Source: Deltaproteobacteria bacterium (GTDB taxonomy: Bacteria > Desulfobacterota > Desulfobulbia > Desulfobulbales > BM004). Taken from it: a stretch of 12,565 bases of DNA. The stretch is from assembly GCA_019312685.1 (NCBI GenBank), contig JAFDCR010000254.1:1-12565 (forward strand). Reading direction: 5' to 3'. Shown piece by piece: positions 1 to 7,149 of this stretch. How positions within the stretch are numbered: position 1 is the first letter of the stretch; each line of letters begins with the position of its first letter. Under the pieces are notes generated by a model, which worked only from the letters and a program-made list of their open reading frames with translations, was not told the origin of the DNA and ran no database searches. The translations under genes and the position numbers were made by a program.

Positions 1-558
1 ATCAATATCAAGCCTGTTAAACCTGCAGTTGCAGTAGGTCAACTGGCCGTTACACCAGGGACAGATCTCAACCGGACAACCAAGGGTATGGAATTCCCCT
101 TCAGCTGCATGGCAGGATGGACACAGGTTTGAGTCGGGAGTATAGGGTTCATATTCCTTCAGCTTTTCGGGTTTTTCCGTAAGGGCCAAAAGTTCCTTAT
201 TATCAGCATAACCGAAAAAATCCAGCAGTTCCCGGTCGATAATACCTTCTGCCAGGGTGCCGATTATATGGGCAGCCTCATTATTGACTACGTAAATGTA
301 TTGCATCCCGTTACCGGTCAAGGCACAGAGCAGAAAAACACCCTGCCGGCGTGTCAGAAAACACAGGCTTAGTACTGAATCATCTTTACCTTCCGGCAAC
401 TGGATATAAAAATTGTGCAGCAGGTTCAAGGCGATAATATCTGAATTGTATTTTGCCAGCAATGCCTCCGCAGCATCAACCCGTTCTTCAGGCACGGCAT
501 ACTTCATCAGAAATTGAATATCGTCCAGACGCTGGGCAATTGTTTTCAGTGTATTCAT
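1..558 (-). CDS. Hypothetical protein with C-terminal cysteine-rich zinc ribbon (partial, 3' end outside window)
   Basis: The reading frame is open for 186 codons from ATG at 558 to the window edge, so the C-terminus is missing. A TAA codon sits directly upstream in frame, which fixes the start at or after 558. The first ~150 residues look like a soluble mixed alpha/beta domain that I do not recognise (MNTLKTIAQRLDDIQF at the start). Residues ~160-180 hold a dense cysteine cluster, CPSCH then LGCPVEICPWC then YCNC, with the spacing of a metal-binding zinc ribbon. The phrase LGCPVEICPWCNGQL resembles a tail seen on several small uncharacterised bacterial proteins. There is no signal peptide or membrane segment in the visible part. 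It lies 40 bp downstream of thiE on the same strand and is probably co-transcribed with it. The ribosome binding site is weak, and I infer no function. Confidence 0.8.
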   Translation of the reverse strand, partial: MNTLKTIAQRLDDIQFLMKYAVPEERVDAAEALLAKYNSDIIALNLLHNFYIQLPEGKDDSVLSLCFLTRRQGVFLLCALTGNGMQYIYVVNNEAAHIIGTLAEGIIDRELLDFFGYADNKELLALTEKPEKLKEYEPYTPDSNLCPSCHAAEGEFHTLGCPVEICPWCNGQLTYCNCRFNRLDID

Positions 559-598
559 TTATTTGAAAACCAGAAGATATTTCCCAGGGCAATCTTCA

Positions 599-1273
599 TT
601 ACTTCACACCGGCCCTGGTTATTTCATCAATCCAGCACCTTGTTTCCGCCGCAATATCCTTTGCCTGCGTTAGAGCTGTTACAACAGCTATCCGCCGTGC
701 TCCCTTTGCAACAAGATCCTCTATATGATCCCTTTTGATTCCTCCCATAACTGTAAAAGGCAGGTCACTAAGAGAGGAAAACTTTTCAATTGCCTCCGAC
801 CCCAGATAAGGTGTCAGGTTTTTCTTTGTTTCAGTTTCATAAAGCGGCCCGATATTAAAATAGGATGCTCCTCTTATTTTTGCGCTTGCCGCCTGCTTCG
901 GTTCATTACATGAAACTCCGATAATCATGTCCGGGACAATTTCTCTTACCTTTTCTGCAGGCAGGTCTTTGTTCCCCAGATGAACACCGTCCGCACCAGC
1001 CAACAGGGCAATATCAACCCGGTTGTTAACAATGAACAGTGTCCCGGCCAAATTTGTTTTTTCCCTGAATATCAGGGCCTTCTGGTAGAAACTGCGGTCA
1101 TCTGAAAATTTATCCCTGAGCTGTACTATTTTAGCCCCGCCTGCGAGAACTCCCTCAAGCCATTGGATATCAGAACGGCCATTAGCAAGGGGTTCACAGG
1201 AAACCGGGTATATGGTGACCTTGTCGCGGAAAAAAATTAATTTTTCTTGATATGTTGCATTTTGGGGAAACAT
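599..1273 (-). CDS. thiE: Thiamine-phosphate synthase
   Basis: The product condenses hydroxymethylpyrimidine pyrophosphate with thiazole phosphate to give thiamine phosphate in the cytoplasm. Its 224 residues form one TIM-barrel domain of usual length. Visible family signatures are VQLRDK (~50-55), ADGVHLGNKDLP (~94-105), IGVSCNEP (~118-125), GPLYETETKK (~142-151) and VMGGI (~175-179). Aligned without gaps to Bacillus subtilis ThiE as I remember it, Ser121, Lys150 and metal-ligand Asp103 are kept, but the other Mg2+ ligand (B. subtilis Asp93, motif VND) is Asn84 here (VNN). That may be a tolerated lineage variant. The start at 1273 has only a weak GGA-type ribosome binding site (ATGGAAAATTA before the ATG). 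No TPP riboswitch core motif was seen upstream. The zinc-ribbon gene follows 40 bp downstream. No other thi gene is in the window, so the pathway must be completed elsewhere. Confidence 0.93.
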   Translation of the reverse strand: MFPQNATYQEKLIFFRDKVTIYPVSCEPLANGRSDIQWLEGVLAGGAKIVQLRDKFSDDRSFYQKALIFREKTNLAGTLFIVNNRVDIALLAGADGVHLGNKDLPAEKVREIVPDMIIGVSCNEPKQAASAKIRGASYFNIGPLYETETKKNLTPYLGSEAIEKFSSLSDLPFTVMGGIKRDHIEDLVAKGARRIAVVTALTQAKDIAAETRCWIDEITRAGVK

Positions 1274-1362
1274 TAATTTTCCATATTACTTCATGTTGGT
1301 TTCAATTATTCTCTTGTTAACCTCGTATGAAAATCTCTGCTCACAGGTATGCCGGATTAATT

Positions 1363-1395
1363 GAAGCTCCCCGCAGCAAGCTGCAGGGAATCTTC
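1363..1395. repeat. Degenerate REP-like palindrome
   Basis: The arms GAAGCTCCCCGCAGC (1363-1377) and GCTGCAGGGAATCTTC (1380-1395) form an imperfect hairpin around an AA loop. GCAGC pairs with GCTGC, CCC with GGG across one bulged A, and GAAG with CTTC at the base. Similar GAAGCTCCCCGCAGCAAGC-type palindromes are, from memory, scattered in intergenic DNA of many Gram-negative genomes, where they give rise to spurious small proteins containing EAPRSKL. The 61-codon frame over this stretch (1327-1512) contains exactly that string and is taken as spurious. The element may extend to ~1450. I see no transposase here. Confidence 0.6.
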
Positions 1396-1479
1396 TACGT
1401 AAGGAAGTTGACTTTATCAAATTCGCTCGCTAATCGTGTTCAAATGACTTATCAGGCCCCCTTGATTCATGAGAAATAT

Positions 1480-1508
1480 TTGCGCTTAAAACTTTTTTCC
1501 TCTATACT
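1480..1508 (+). promoter_or_regulatory. Probable sigma70 promoter of citrate synthase
   Basis: TTGCGC (1480-1485) and TATACT (1503-1508) are separated by exactly 17 bp. The -10 box matches consensus at 5 of 6 positions and the -35 box at 3 of 6. The predicted start near 1515 gives a leader of about 145 nt before the citrate synthase ATG, long enough to hold the dyad at 1582-1611. Confidence 0.55.
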
Positions 1509-1581
1509 ATGAAATTTGCTATCAAAAGTCATCCCGGACAACGAAATTATTTTCTTAAGCAGAGTTGTACGGTCACGGCAA

Positions 1582-1611
1582 AAACTGAATATTGAATCTT
1601 ATATTCAGTTT
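1582..1611. promoter_or_regulatory. Perfect 11-bp inverted repeat in citrate synthase leader
   Basis: AAACTGAATAT (1582-1592) and ATATTCAGTTT (1601-1611) are exact reverse complements separated by 8 bp. The dyad lies ~70 bp downstream of the predicted transcription start and ~50 bp before the citrate synthase ATG. It could be an operator for a dimeric repressor or an RNA hairpin in the 5' leader. The stem is AT-rich and is not followed by a clean T-run on the plus strand, so a standard terminator is less likely. Confidence 0.5.
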
Positions 1612-1661
1612 CAATTTTAGAGAATTGTTTTCCAATACAGTTATAACTTAGGTTGATACTT

Positions 1662-2996
1662 ATGAAAGATAAATTTTTCACTGGAAAAAATGCGGAACTG
1701 ACAATCGAAGGAAAGACTTATCCCTTGCCGATCATCGAAGGCACGGAGGGGGAGCGGGCAATCGACATTCGCGACCTGCGTAAGGACACAGGCTATATAA
1801 CCCTTGACAGCGGTTACATGAACACCGGCTCCTGTGCCAGCGGCATTACCTATCTCGAAGGCAGCCAGGGAATTCTCAACTACAGGGGCTATGCCATTGA
1901 AGAGCTGGCAGAAAACTGCTCCTTTGTGGAAGTTGCCTATCTGCTGCTGCACGGATATCTTCCTACCTATGACGAACTCAGACACTTCAGTTATCTTCTC
2001 GGCCGCTTTGCCCTCATCCATGAGGATATGATCCACTTCTTCGATCATTTTCCTCCCAATGCCGCACCCATGGCTATTTTATCATCAATGGTCAACTCTC
2101 TTTCAAATTTCTATCCGGAGATGACCGAAAATCCCCTGGAAGATATTGACATCATTGCAACAAGGCTCATCTCCAAAGTGCGCACCATTGCCGCCTTTAC
2201 CTATAAAAAATCCATGGGATGGCCGCTGGTCTATCCCCGTCATGACCTGACTTACTGCGCCAACTTTCTTAACATGATGTTCGATTCTCCGGTGAAGCCT
2301 TATGAGATCAACCCGGATGTGGTTTCCGCCTTGAACAAGATTCTTATCCTGCATGCTGATCACGAACAGAACTGTTCCACTTCCGCCGTGCGGCTTGTCG
2401 GCAGCGCCAGGGTGAATCTCTATGCCTCGATCTCAGCAGGAATAAGCGCCCTTTGGGGCCCCCTGCATGGCGGCGCCAACCAGGCCGTTGTTGCAATGCT
2501 TGAGGACATCTATGCCTCGGATGGTGATTATGAAAAATATATTAAAAAGGCCAAGGATCCGAATGATCCGTTCCGTCTGGTCGGATTCGGTCACAGGGTT
2601 TACAAAAGTCATGACCCCCGGAGCAGAATAATCAAAAAAGCCTGCGACGAGGTTCTTGTCACTCTGAAAGTTTCCGATCCACTGCTGGACATTGCCAAGG
2701 AGCTTGAAGAGGTGGCTCTCAATGACGAATACTTTCTTGAACGTGGCCTCTACCCCAATGTCGACTTTTACAGCGGTATTATTTACCGGGCCATAGGCAT
2801 CCCGAGCAACATGTTCACCGTCATGTTCGCCCTGGGCAGACTGCCCGGCTGGATAGCTCACTGGAAGGAGATGTGGGACGACCCGAACTGGAGGATCAGC
2901 AGACCCCGCCAGGTCTATGTCGGACCTGAACACCGGCCTTTTATCCCCATGGAGGACCGTGTCGAAGAAGACCATGAAGAACCCGACATTTACTGA
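1662..2996 (+). CDS. gltA: Citrate synthase (bacterial GltA type)
   Basis: The product condenses acetyl-CoA and oxaloacetate to citrate, the entry step of the TCA cycle. I chose ATG 1662 (444 residues). The upstream in-frame TTG at 1653 directly abuts the AGG at 1650-1652, which is well placed only for 1662. The catalytic triad is present: His269 in GPLHGGANQ, His311 in GFGHRVYK and Asp368 in NVDFYSG, with spacing close to the E. coli residues 264/305/362. The N-terminal beta domain and the SGYMNTGSCASGITYLEG stretch match GltA-type enzymes, as do FTVMFALGRLPGWIAHWKE and RPRQVYVG near the end. The tail is acidic (EDRVEEDHEEPDIY). It has its own promoter and leader dyad and converges on the next gene with an 18-bp gap and no visible terminator. 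Citrate synthases can run in reverse in some sulfur-reducing relatives; sequence alone cannot show that here. Confidence 0.96.
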   Translation: MKDKFFTGKNAELTIEGKTYPLPIIEGTEGERAIDIRDLRKDTGYITLDSGYMNTGSCASGITYLEGSQGILNYRGYAIEELAENCSFVEVAYLLLHGYLPTYDELRHFSYLLGRFALIHEDMIHFFDHFPPNAAPMAILSSMVNSLSNFYPEMTENPLEDIDIIATRLISKVRTIAAFTYKKSMGWPLVYPRHDLTYCANFLNMMFDSPVKPYEINPDVVSALNKILILHADHEQNCSTSAVRLVGSARVNLYASISAGISALWGPLHGGANQAVVAMLEDIYASDGDYEKYIKKAKDPNDPFRLVGFGHRVYKSHDPRSRIIKKACDEVLVTLKVSDPLLDIAKELEEVALNDEYFLERGLYPNVDFYSGIIYRAIGIPSNMFTVMFALGRLPGWIAHWKEMWDDPNWRISRPRQVYVGPEHRPFIPMEDRVEEDHEEPDIY

Positions 2997-3014
2997 TGGA
3001 TTTTTATAGTTCTG

Positions 3015-5669
3015 TTATTGGTTTGACTTGACGGGCTTTTCTAGGGGATAGTTGCGTTTGATAAATTCAATCTCATCTGATCTGCTTTTCACTTCACCGT
3101 CCAGCTTTGCCTCAAGCAGATGGGTAAGGATGGTTTTATAGATCGGTCCGCTTTTGTAACCCATTTTTTTCAAATCGGCTCCATGGACATCGGTTTTATA
3201 ATGACGCAGGTGGGTGACAAAATGTGAGACCGCTTTTTTCGCCGTTTTCTTTCTGGCCATGGCAATGATATACAGAAGACTTTCATGGCTGCGTTCCTGC
3301 AACAGCCAGTAAATTTCACTGGGACGCAATCTTCTGGTCCTCCCCAGTTCCTTGAGAATTTTATCCGTCGCTTCCTTTTCCTTTAAAAGCTCTTTTTTAA
3401 ATTTTGGAGAAAATTCAAATTTCATACAGAAGACCTTCAGGTCACTGTATGTGGAATTTGCCAGGATGGCAAAAATATATACCAGCCACTGTCGGCAGGG
3501 CTCATCCAGATAAAGAAGTTTATACCAGGCCATAGCACGCTGGGTCTCAATTAAATTCTTTTCCATCCGTTTATCAAGTTTGAGTCCGGGAAGAATGAAT
3601 TTGAGCAGATTGAATTCTGCCATCCGACGGATGGCCGGAATGGGATTTTCTTCTGAAAAGATAAGCTTTAATTCCGTGAAACAGCGATGGCCGAAAAACC
3701 TGTTGAACAGGTTCATCTTAACCGCATTTTTTAAAAGTTTTTCCGTATGTTTGCCAATGGCAAACCCCATACGCTGTTCAAAACGGATTGCCCTGAATAT
3801 TCTTGTGGGATCCTCCACAAAGCTCAAATTGTGTAGAATCCTGATACGTTTTTCCTTAATATCCGTCTGGCAGTTAAAGAAATCCACCAGGGTGCCGAAT
3901 TTTTCCGGATGTAGATTAATGGCCATGGCATTAATGGTAAAATCGCGGCGGTATAGATCCAGTTTCAGGGAAGAAAGCTCCACGGTCGGCATGGCAGCGG
4001 GATACTCATAATACTCAAGCCGGGCGGTAGCCACATCAATATTAAATCCATCGGGCATGATAACCAGAGCTGTACTGAATTTTTCATGGGTACGGACCGC
4101 TCCCCCGAAATGCTCAGCCAGCTTTTTGGCAAACTTGATGCCATCACCTTCAATCACGATATCCAGGTCCAGGTTTTTTATACGAAGCAGAAGATCCCGG
4201 ACAAATCCTCCCACAGCATAAGCGGTATAGCCGTTTTCTTCCGCCACCTCCCCTATGGTCCGCAGAAGGACTATAACCTCTTTGTTGAGAACCTCGATGA
4301 TCAGGCTGTTTACATTTCTGTGCCGCTCTATGTAAGAGCGTTCATCTGAATCAATCAGATGCCGGGGTTGAAGGGCCGGATCATTTATGAGAAGGTTGAG
4401 CAGGTCGGTCCTGGTAATAACACCTTTTAATTCATTGGTATCCACTACCGGGATCAGACGCTGACGATGCTCTATGATCAGCTCCTGAATATCGGCAAGG
4501 GATGCAGAACTCGGCAAAGTTTGCACATCTGTGGTCATGTAATCGCTTACCGGCAGATCTCCCAGGTTGTGGAAAATCGCCTTTTCCGCCACGCGCCTTG
4601 AAATTATACCGAGCAACTCAAATTCCTTTCTGACGACAGGCAACACAGTAATGTCATATCTGGTCAACACCTGGTTGGCATTTTTTATCGATATATTAGG
4701 CGGTACAGTAATAGGGGGATGCGACATCAATTCCCCGGCCAGGCTTTGCGGTCGGACATGCTTGTTAAGAAGACGAATGAGCTTTTCTTCCGCCTCTATC
4801 ATTGTCATGTTTTTTAACGTTGCTGAAGCTGCCGAGGCATGACCGCCGCCGCCGAAATCCATGGCAATCTCACCGACATTGACTTCCGGCACACGACTTC
4901 TTGCGATGAGATAGATTCTATCCTCCATGCCGGCCAGGGCAAACAAAACATTCAGATTTTCCATAACCATAAAATGCCTGACCAGGAGGGCAAATTCATC
5001 CACGTATTCTTTCAAGTCGATCTTGGCTACAACTATATCAATTCCCTGGATTGTATAATTAATTGCCGACTTTATAAGTTCGTTTAAAAGCCCCAGTTGT
5101 TGAACGTTCAGTTCACGTGAAATCGACTGGGAAACAGTATGCAGGTTGGCCCCCTGTTTCAGAAGCCAGGCGGCTGCGTCAAGGTCTTCAGGGGTTGTTG
5201 TGAGATAGTTGAATGAGCCTGTATCCTCATATATTCCCATTGAAAGAAGTGTAGCCTCATCGCCTGTAAGCGGTATACCCTTTTCCCGAAAAAGCTGGGT
5301 GAATATCGTTGATGTGGAGCCTACGGGCCTGACGACCTCAAGATCACCTTTTAAATCCCCTGGAGAATCAGGATGGTGGTCATATAAATGAAGTTTAATC
5401 CCAGGGTTTTTCAGGCATTTTGCAAAATTACCAAGCCTCCTTGCCTGTCTTGTATCAACAACAATCAGTTTTGTAACCTTTTTTAGTGGAATCTGTTTCT
5501 GACGTTTGAAATCGTGTAAGTAATGACTCGCCTGGACAAAAAACTCCCTGATGTTCTTTTCCTGGGAACCTGCGAATGCCATAACCGCATCAGGATAGAA
5601 CTTCTTGGCAGCCACCATGGAGGCAAGGCTGTCAAAATCAGCATTCATATGGGTGGTTATGACTTCCAT
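3015..5669 (-). CDS. DHH phosphoesterase - CBS - CBS - tRNA nucleotidyltransferase fusion (A-adding or CCA-adding enzyme)
   Basis: This 884-residue protein has three modules. Residues ~1-305 are a DHH/DHHA1 phosphoesterase: HMNADFDSLAS (7-17), VDTR (71-74), DHH (97-99), YEDTGSF (147-153) and GGGGH (273-277), all metal-ligand motifs intact. Two CBS domains follow (~311-365 and ~373-430), suggesting adenine-nucleotide sensing. Residues ~460-884 are a class II nucleotidyltransferase with GGFVRDLLL (487-495), catalytic DLD (501-503), RRDFTINAMA (574-583) and EDPTR (619-623), then helical body and tail domains. Such enzymes add A, or CCA, to tRNA 3' ends. Geobacter sulfurreducens is reported to have separate C- and A-adding enzymes, so A-adding is a real possibility. 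The start at 5669 opens the first DHH strand (MEVITTHMNADFD); the ribosome binding site is poor. It is probably last in an rpsU-xerD run and is preceded by a G-rich repeat element. The role of the phosphoesterase half is unknown. Confidence 0.93.
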   Translation of the reverse strand: MEVITTHMNADFDSLASMVAAKKFYPDAVMAFAGSQEKNIREFFVQASHYLHDFKRQKQIPLKKVTKLIVVDTRQARRLGNFAKCLKNPGIKLHLYDHHPDSPGDLKGDLEVVRPVGSTSTIFTQLFREKGIPLTGDEATLLSMGIYEDTGSFNYLTTTPEDLDAAAWLLKQGANLHTVSQSISRELNVQQLGLLNELIKSAINYTIQGIDIVVAKIDLKEYVDEFALLVRHFMVMENLNVLFALAGMEDRIYLIARSRVPEVNVGEIAMDFGGGGHASAASATLKNMTMIEAEEKLIRLLNKHVRPQSLAGELMSHPPITVPPNISIKNANQVLTRYDITVLPVVRKEFELLGIISRRVAEKAIFHNLGDLPVSDYMTTDVQTLPSSASLADIQELIIEHRQRLIPVVDTNELKGVITRTDLLNLLINDPALQPRHLIDSDERSYIERHRNVNSLIIEVLNKEVIVLLRTIGEVAEENGYTAYAVGGFVRDLLLRIKNLDLDIVIEGDGIKFAKKLAEHFGGAVRTHEKFSTALVIMPDGFNIDVATARLEYYEYPAAMPTVELSSLKLDLYRRDFTINAMAINLHPEKFGTLVDFFNCQTDIKEKRIRILHNLSFVEDPTRIFRAIRFEQRMGFAIGKHTEKLLKNAVKMNLFNRFFGHRCFTELKLIFSEENPIPAIRRMAEFNLLKFILPGLKLDKRMEKNLIETQRAMAWYKLLYLDEPCRQWLVYIFAILANSTYSDLKVFCMKFEFSPKFKKELLKEKEATDKILKELGRTRRLRPSEIYWLLQERSHESLLYIIAMARKKTAKKAVSHFVTHLRHYKTDVHGADLKKMGYKSGPIYKTILTHLLEAKLDGEVKSRSDEIEFIKRNYPLEKPVKSNQ

Positions 5670-5678
5670 AAATATAAA

Positions 5679-5822
5679 GGATTCAAGGGGTCAAGGGGTC
5701 GAGGGGTCGAGGGGTCGAGGGGTAAAAAATTTAACTGAATTAATGAATACCCTCCAGATCCTACAAAAGGCCCAAAAGCAATACATTAACTTTTTACCTT
5801 GAATCCCCGAATCCTTGAACCC
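5679..5822. repeat. Inverted octamer-repeat element with G-quadruplex-type tract
   Basis: The left side is five 8-bp units in strict register: GGATTCAA (5679), GGGGTCAA (5687), then GGGGTCGA at 5695, 5703 and 5711. They are followed by GGTAAAAA (5721-5728). The right side is the mirror image: TTTTTACC (5791-5798), then TTGAATCC, CCGAATCC and TTGAACCC (5799-5822). The 62-bp core (5729-5790) has no clear coding content. The left array gives five G4 runs separated by 4-nt loops on the plus strand (5687-5722), a textbook quadruplex-forming pattern. The plus strand is the template strand for the minus-strand genes on both sides. The element looks like a non-autonomous repeat of MITE or REP character. 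No flanking target duplication was identified. Confidence 0.75.
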
Positions 5823-5893
5823 TGTTTTTTTCATCTTATCTAATGGGTGCATGATTGCCAACAAGCAAATACAAGACAATATGAATCCAACAA

Positions 5894-6877
5894 TCATCCT
5901 CTGGGATGAAATTTCTTATGAATGCTTTTGAGACGGCTTTGTTCAACATGCGTATAAAACTGGGTTGTAGATATATCTGAATGGCCCAGCATGAGCTGAA
6001 CCGACCGAAGGTCAGCACCGTTTTCCAGAAGATGCGTCGCAAATGAATGCCGAAGCGCATGGGGACTTATATCCTTGTTAATACCTACCTGCCGGGCAAT
6101 ATCTTTCAATATCTGCCAATAGCGATTTCTTGTCATTGCTTTACCCCGGTTGGTTACAAACAGTGACGGGCTGGTTTTGCCGCGCAGCAACTGCGGCCTG
6201 ACATTATCCAGATAATCATCCAGTAAGACCCTGGCCTGCTCACCTATGGGCACAAGCCTTTCCTTGCTTCCCTTACCCAGCACCCGCAGGTTGCCGCTAT
6301 GGCGGTTATAGCTGATAAGAGGCAGTTTTACGAGTTCGGACACCCTGAGCCCTGTTGCATACAGCAGGCTGAGCATCACATGATTTCTCGCCTCAAGAAC
6401 CTTGCCGCTGTCCTGTTTTTCAGTTATTTCCAGAAGGGCATCCACCTCACTGATTGTCAGGGTTTTTGGCAGAATTCTTCCCTGCTTTGGGTGCTCGATC
6501 ATAGAGGTCGGATCAGAGTCAATATAGTTTTCAGCCAGGAGAAATCTGAAAAAGGTTCTCAAAGTAGATATCTTTCTTGAAATTGAGCGGGATGAAAGGC
6601 CTCTTCTTCTACACCAGGAAATATAATCCCTGATATCCGACTTTTTTATTTGATTCGGGCCTGTGATTGTTTTTCTGTCCAGAAATACAGCAAAGGAGTT
6701 AAGATCATAACGATATGATCGATTATAGGTGTTTGGTGCCAGACGGCGGGCTGCTGATAAATATTTTAGGAATAAATCCTGGTAGGAATATAGTGGACTC
6801 TGCTCTGGAAATAATATTTGGGCGCCCCCATTTTCCCGGGAGCGCTTCCTGAATTTCTTTTTTGCCTTATCAGCCAT
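5894..6877 (-). CDS. xerD: Site-specific tyrosine recombinase, XerC/XerD family
   Basis: The product is a tyrosine recombinase of the type that resolves chromosome dimers at dif sites. An N-terminal SAM-like core-binding domain (~30-115) is followed by the catalytic domain (~135-325). All six catalytic positions are visible: Arg178 in ATGLRVSEL, Lys in LGKGSKERLVP (~202), His273 and Arg276 in HALRHSFATHLL, His299 in LGHSDISTTQ and Tyr308 in QFYTHV. These fall at E. coli XerD positions with an offset of ~29-30 residues. The extra residues are a basic N-terminal extension (MADKAKKKFRKRSREN), making it 327 residues against ~298. Spacing of 51 bp to rpsU upstream suggests co-transcription. No strong Shine-Dalgarno is seen before 6877, so coupling or a weak site is likely. 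XerC or a single-recombinase XerH-like role cannot be excluded. No integrase-type element, attachment site or dif site was recognised nearby. Confidence 0.88.
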   Translation of the reverse strand: MADKAKKKFRKRSRENGGAQILFPEQSPLYSYQDLFLKYLSAARRLAPNTYNRSYRYDLNSFAVFLDRKTITGPNQIKKSDIRDYISWCRRRGLSSRSISRKISTLRTFFRFLLAENYIDSDPTSMIEHPKQGRILPKTLTISEVDALLEITEKQDSGKVLEARNHVMLSLLYATGLRVSELVKLPLISYNRHSGNLRVLGKGSKERLVPIGEQARVLLDDYLDNVRPQLLRGKTSPSLFVTNRGKAMTRNRYWQILKDIARQVGINKDISPHALRHSFATHLLENGADLRSVQLMLGHSDISTTQFYTHVEQSRLKSIHKKFHPRG

Positions 6878-6928
6878 TCGCCATGTTACTCATGAACTAT
6901 ATCATCGGCCTGAGGCTGAAAATATAAT

Positions 6929-7117
6929 CTAAGCTTTACGATGCCTGAATTTCCGCATTTTCCGTTTGGCCTCAGCCTGCTTCCGTCGCTTTTTAACACT
7001 TGGCTTTTCGTAATACTCGCGGCGTTTTAATTCCCTCTTAATGCCATCCATCTGGAGTTTTTTCTTCAGTTGCCTGATGGCATATTCTATATCGCCTCTT
7101 ACCTCTACTTCTATCAT
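6929..7117 (-). CDS. rpsU: Small ribosomal subunit protein bS21
   Basis: The 62-residue, highly basic protein matches bS21 over its whole length: MIEVEVRGDIEYAIRQLKKK at the start, then KRELKRREYYEKPSVKKRRK, with a lysine/arginine-rich C-terminal tail. It sits on the 30S platform near the anti-Shine-Dalgarno region and promotes initiation. It has one of the best ribosome binding sites in the window, GGAGAG (plus-strand complement at 7121-7126), a few bases before the ATG. A consensus promoter lies ~95-125 bp upstream, giving a ~90-nt leader with several AT-rich dyads. It is the first gene of a probable rpsU-xerD-nucleotidyltransferase transcription unit, pairing translation with tRNA 3'-end maturation. 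Confidence 0.96.
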   Translation of the reverse strand: MIEVEVRGDIEYAIRQLKKKLQMDGIKRELKRREYYEKPSVKKRRKQAEAKRKMRKFRHRKA

Positions 7118-7120
7118 TTT

Positions 7121-7126
7121 CTCTCC
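7121..7126 (-). promoter_or_regulatory. Strong ribosome binding site of rpsU
   Basis: The minus strand reads GGAGAG followed by AAA and then the rpsU ATG at 7117, a good Shine-Dalgarno match at short spacing. It stands out because most other genes here have weak sites. Confidence 0.75.
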
Positions 7127-7149
7127 AACTTCTCTTAATAAATTGTTGA

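Noticed and set aside
1274..1400. Possible TPP riboswitch ahead of thiE
   Set aside because: The conserved CTGAGA and ACCTGA-type core motifs were not found on the minus strand.
1327..1512. 61-codon plus-strand frame containing EAPRSKLQGIF
   Set aside because: It is read through the REP-like palindrome and overlaps the predicted promoter; this peptide string is typical of false genes in that repeat. No ribosome binding site.
2433..2975. 180-codon minus-strand frame inside citrate synthase
   Set aside because: Antisense shadow of a clearly coding gene, with no recognisable domain and no independent start signals.
3580..4011. 143-codon plus-strand frame opposite the nucleotidyltransferase domain
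   Set aside because: Antisense to strongly conserved motifs (RRDFTINAMA, EDPTR) that prove the minus strand codes.
5679..5822. CRISPR array
   Set aside because: The repeat unit is 8 bp with no spacers of constant length and the two arrays are inverted; no cas genes are present.
5691..5897. 68-codon minus-strand frame between xerD and the fusion gene
   Set aside because: Its C-terminus (TPRPLDPSTP) is simply the octamer array in translation; the rest has no similarity and no ribosome binding site.
5894..6877. Phage or island integrase
   Set aside because: No tRNA, attachment repeats or phage genes nearby, the protein matches XerC/D in layout, and it sits in a housekeeping run behind rpsU.
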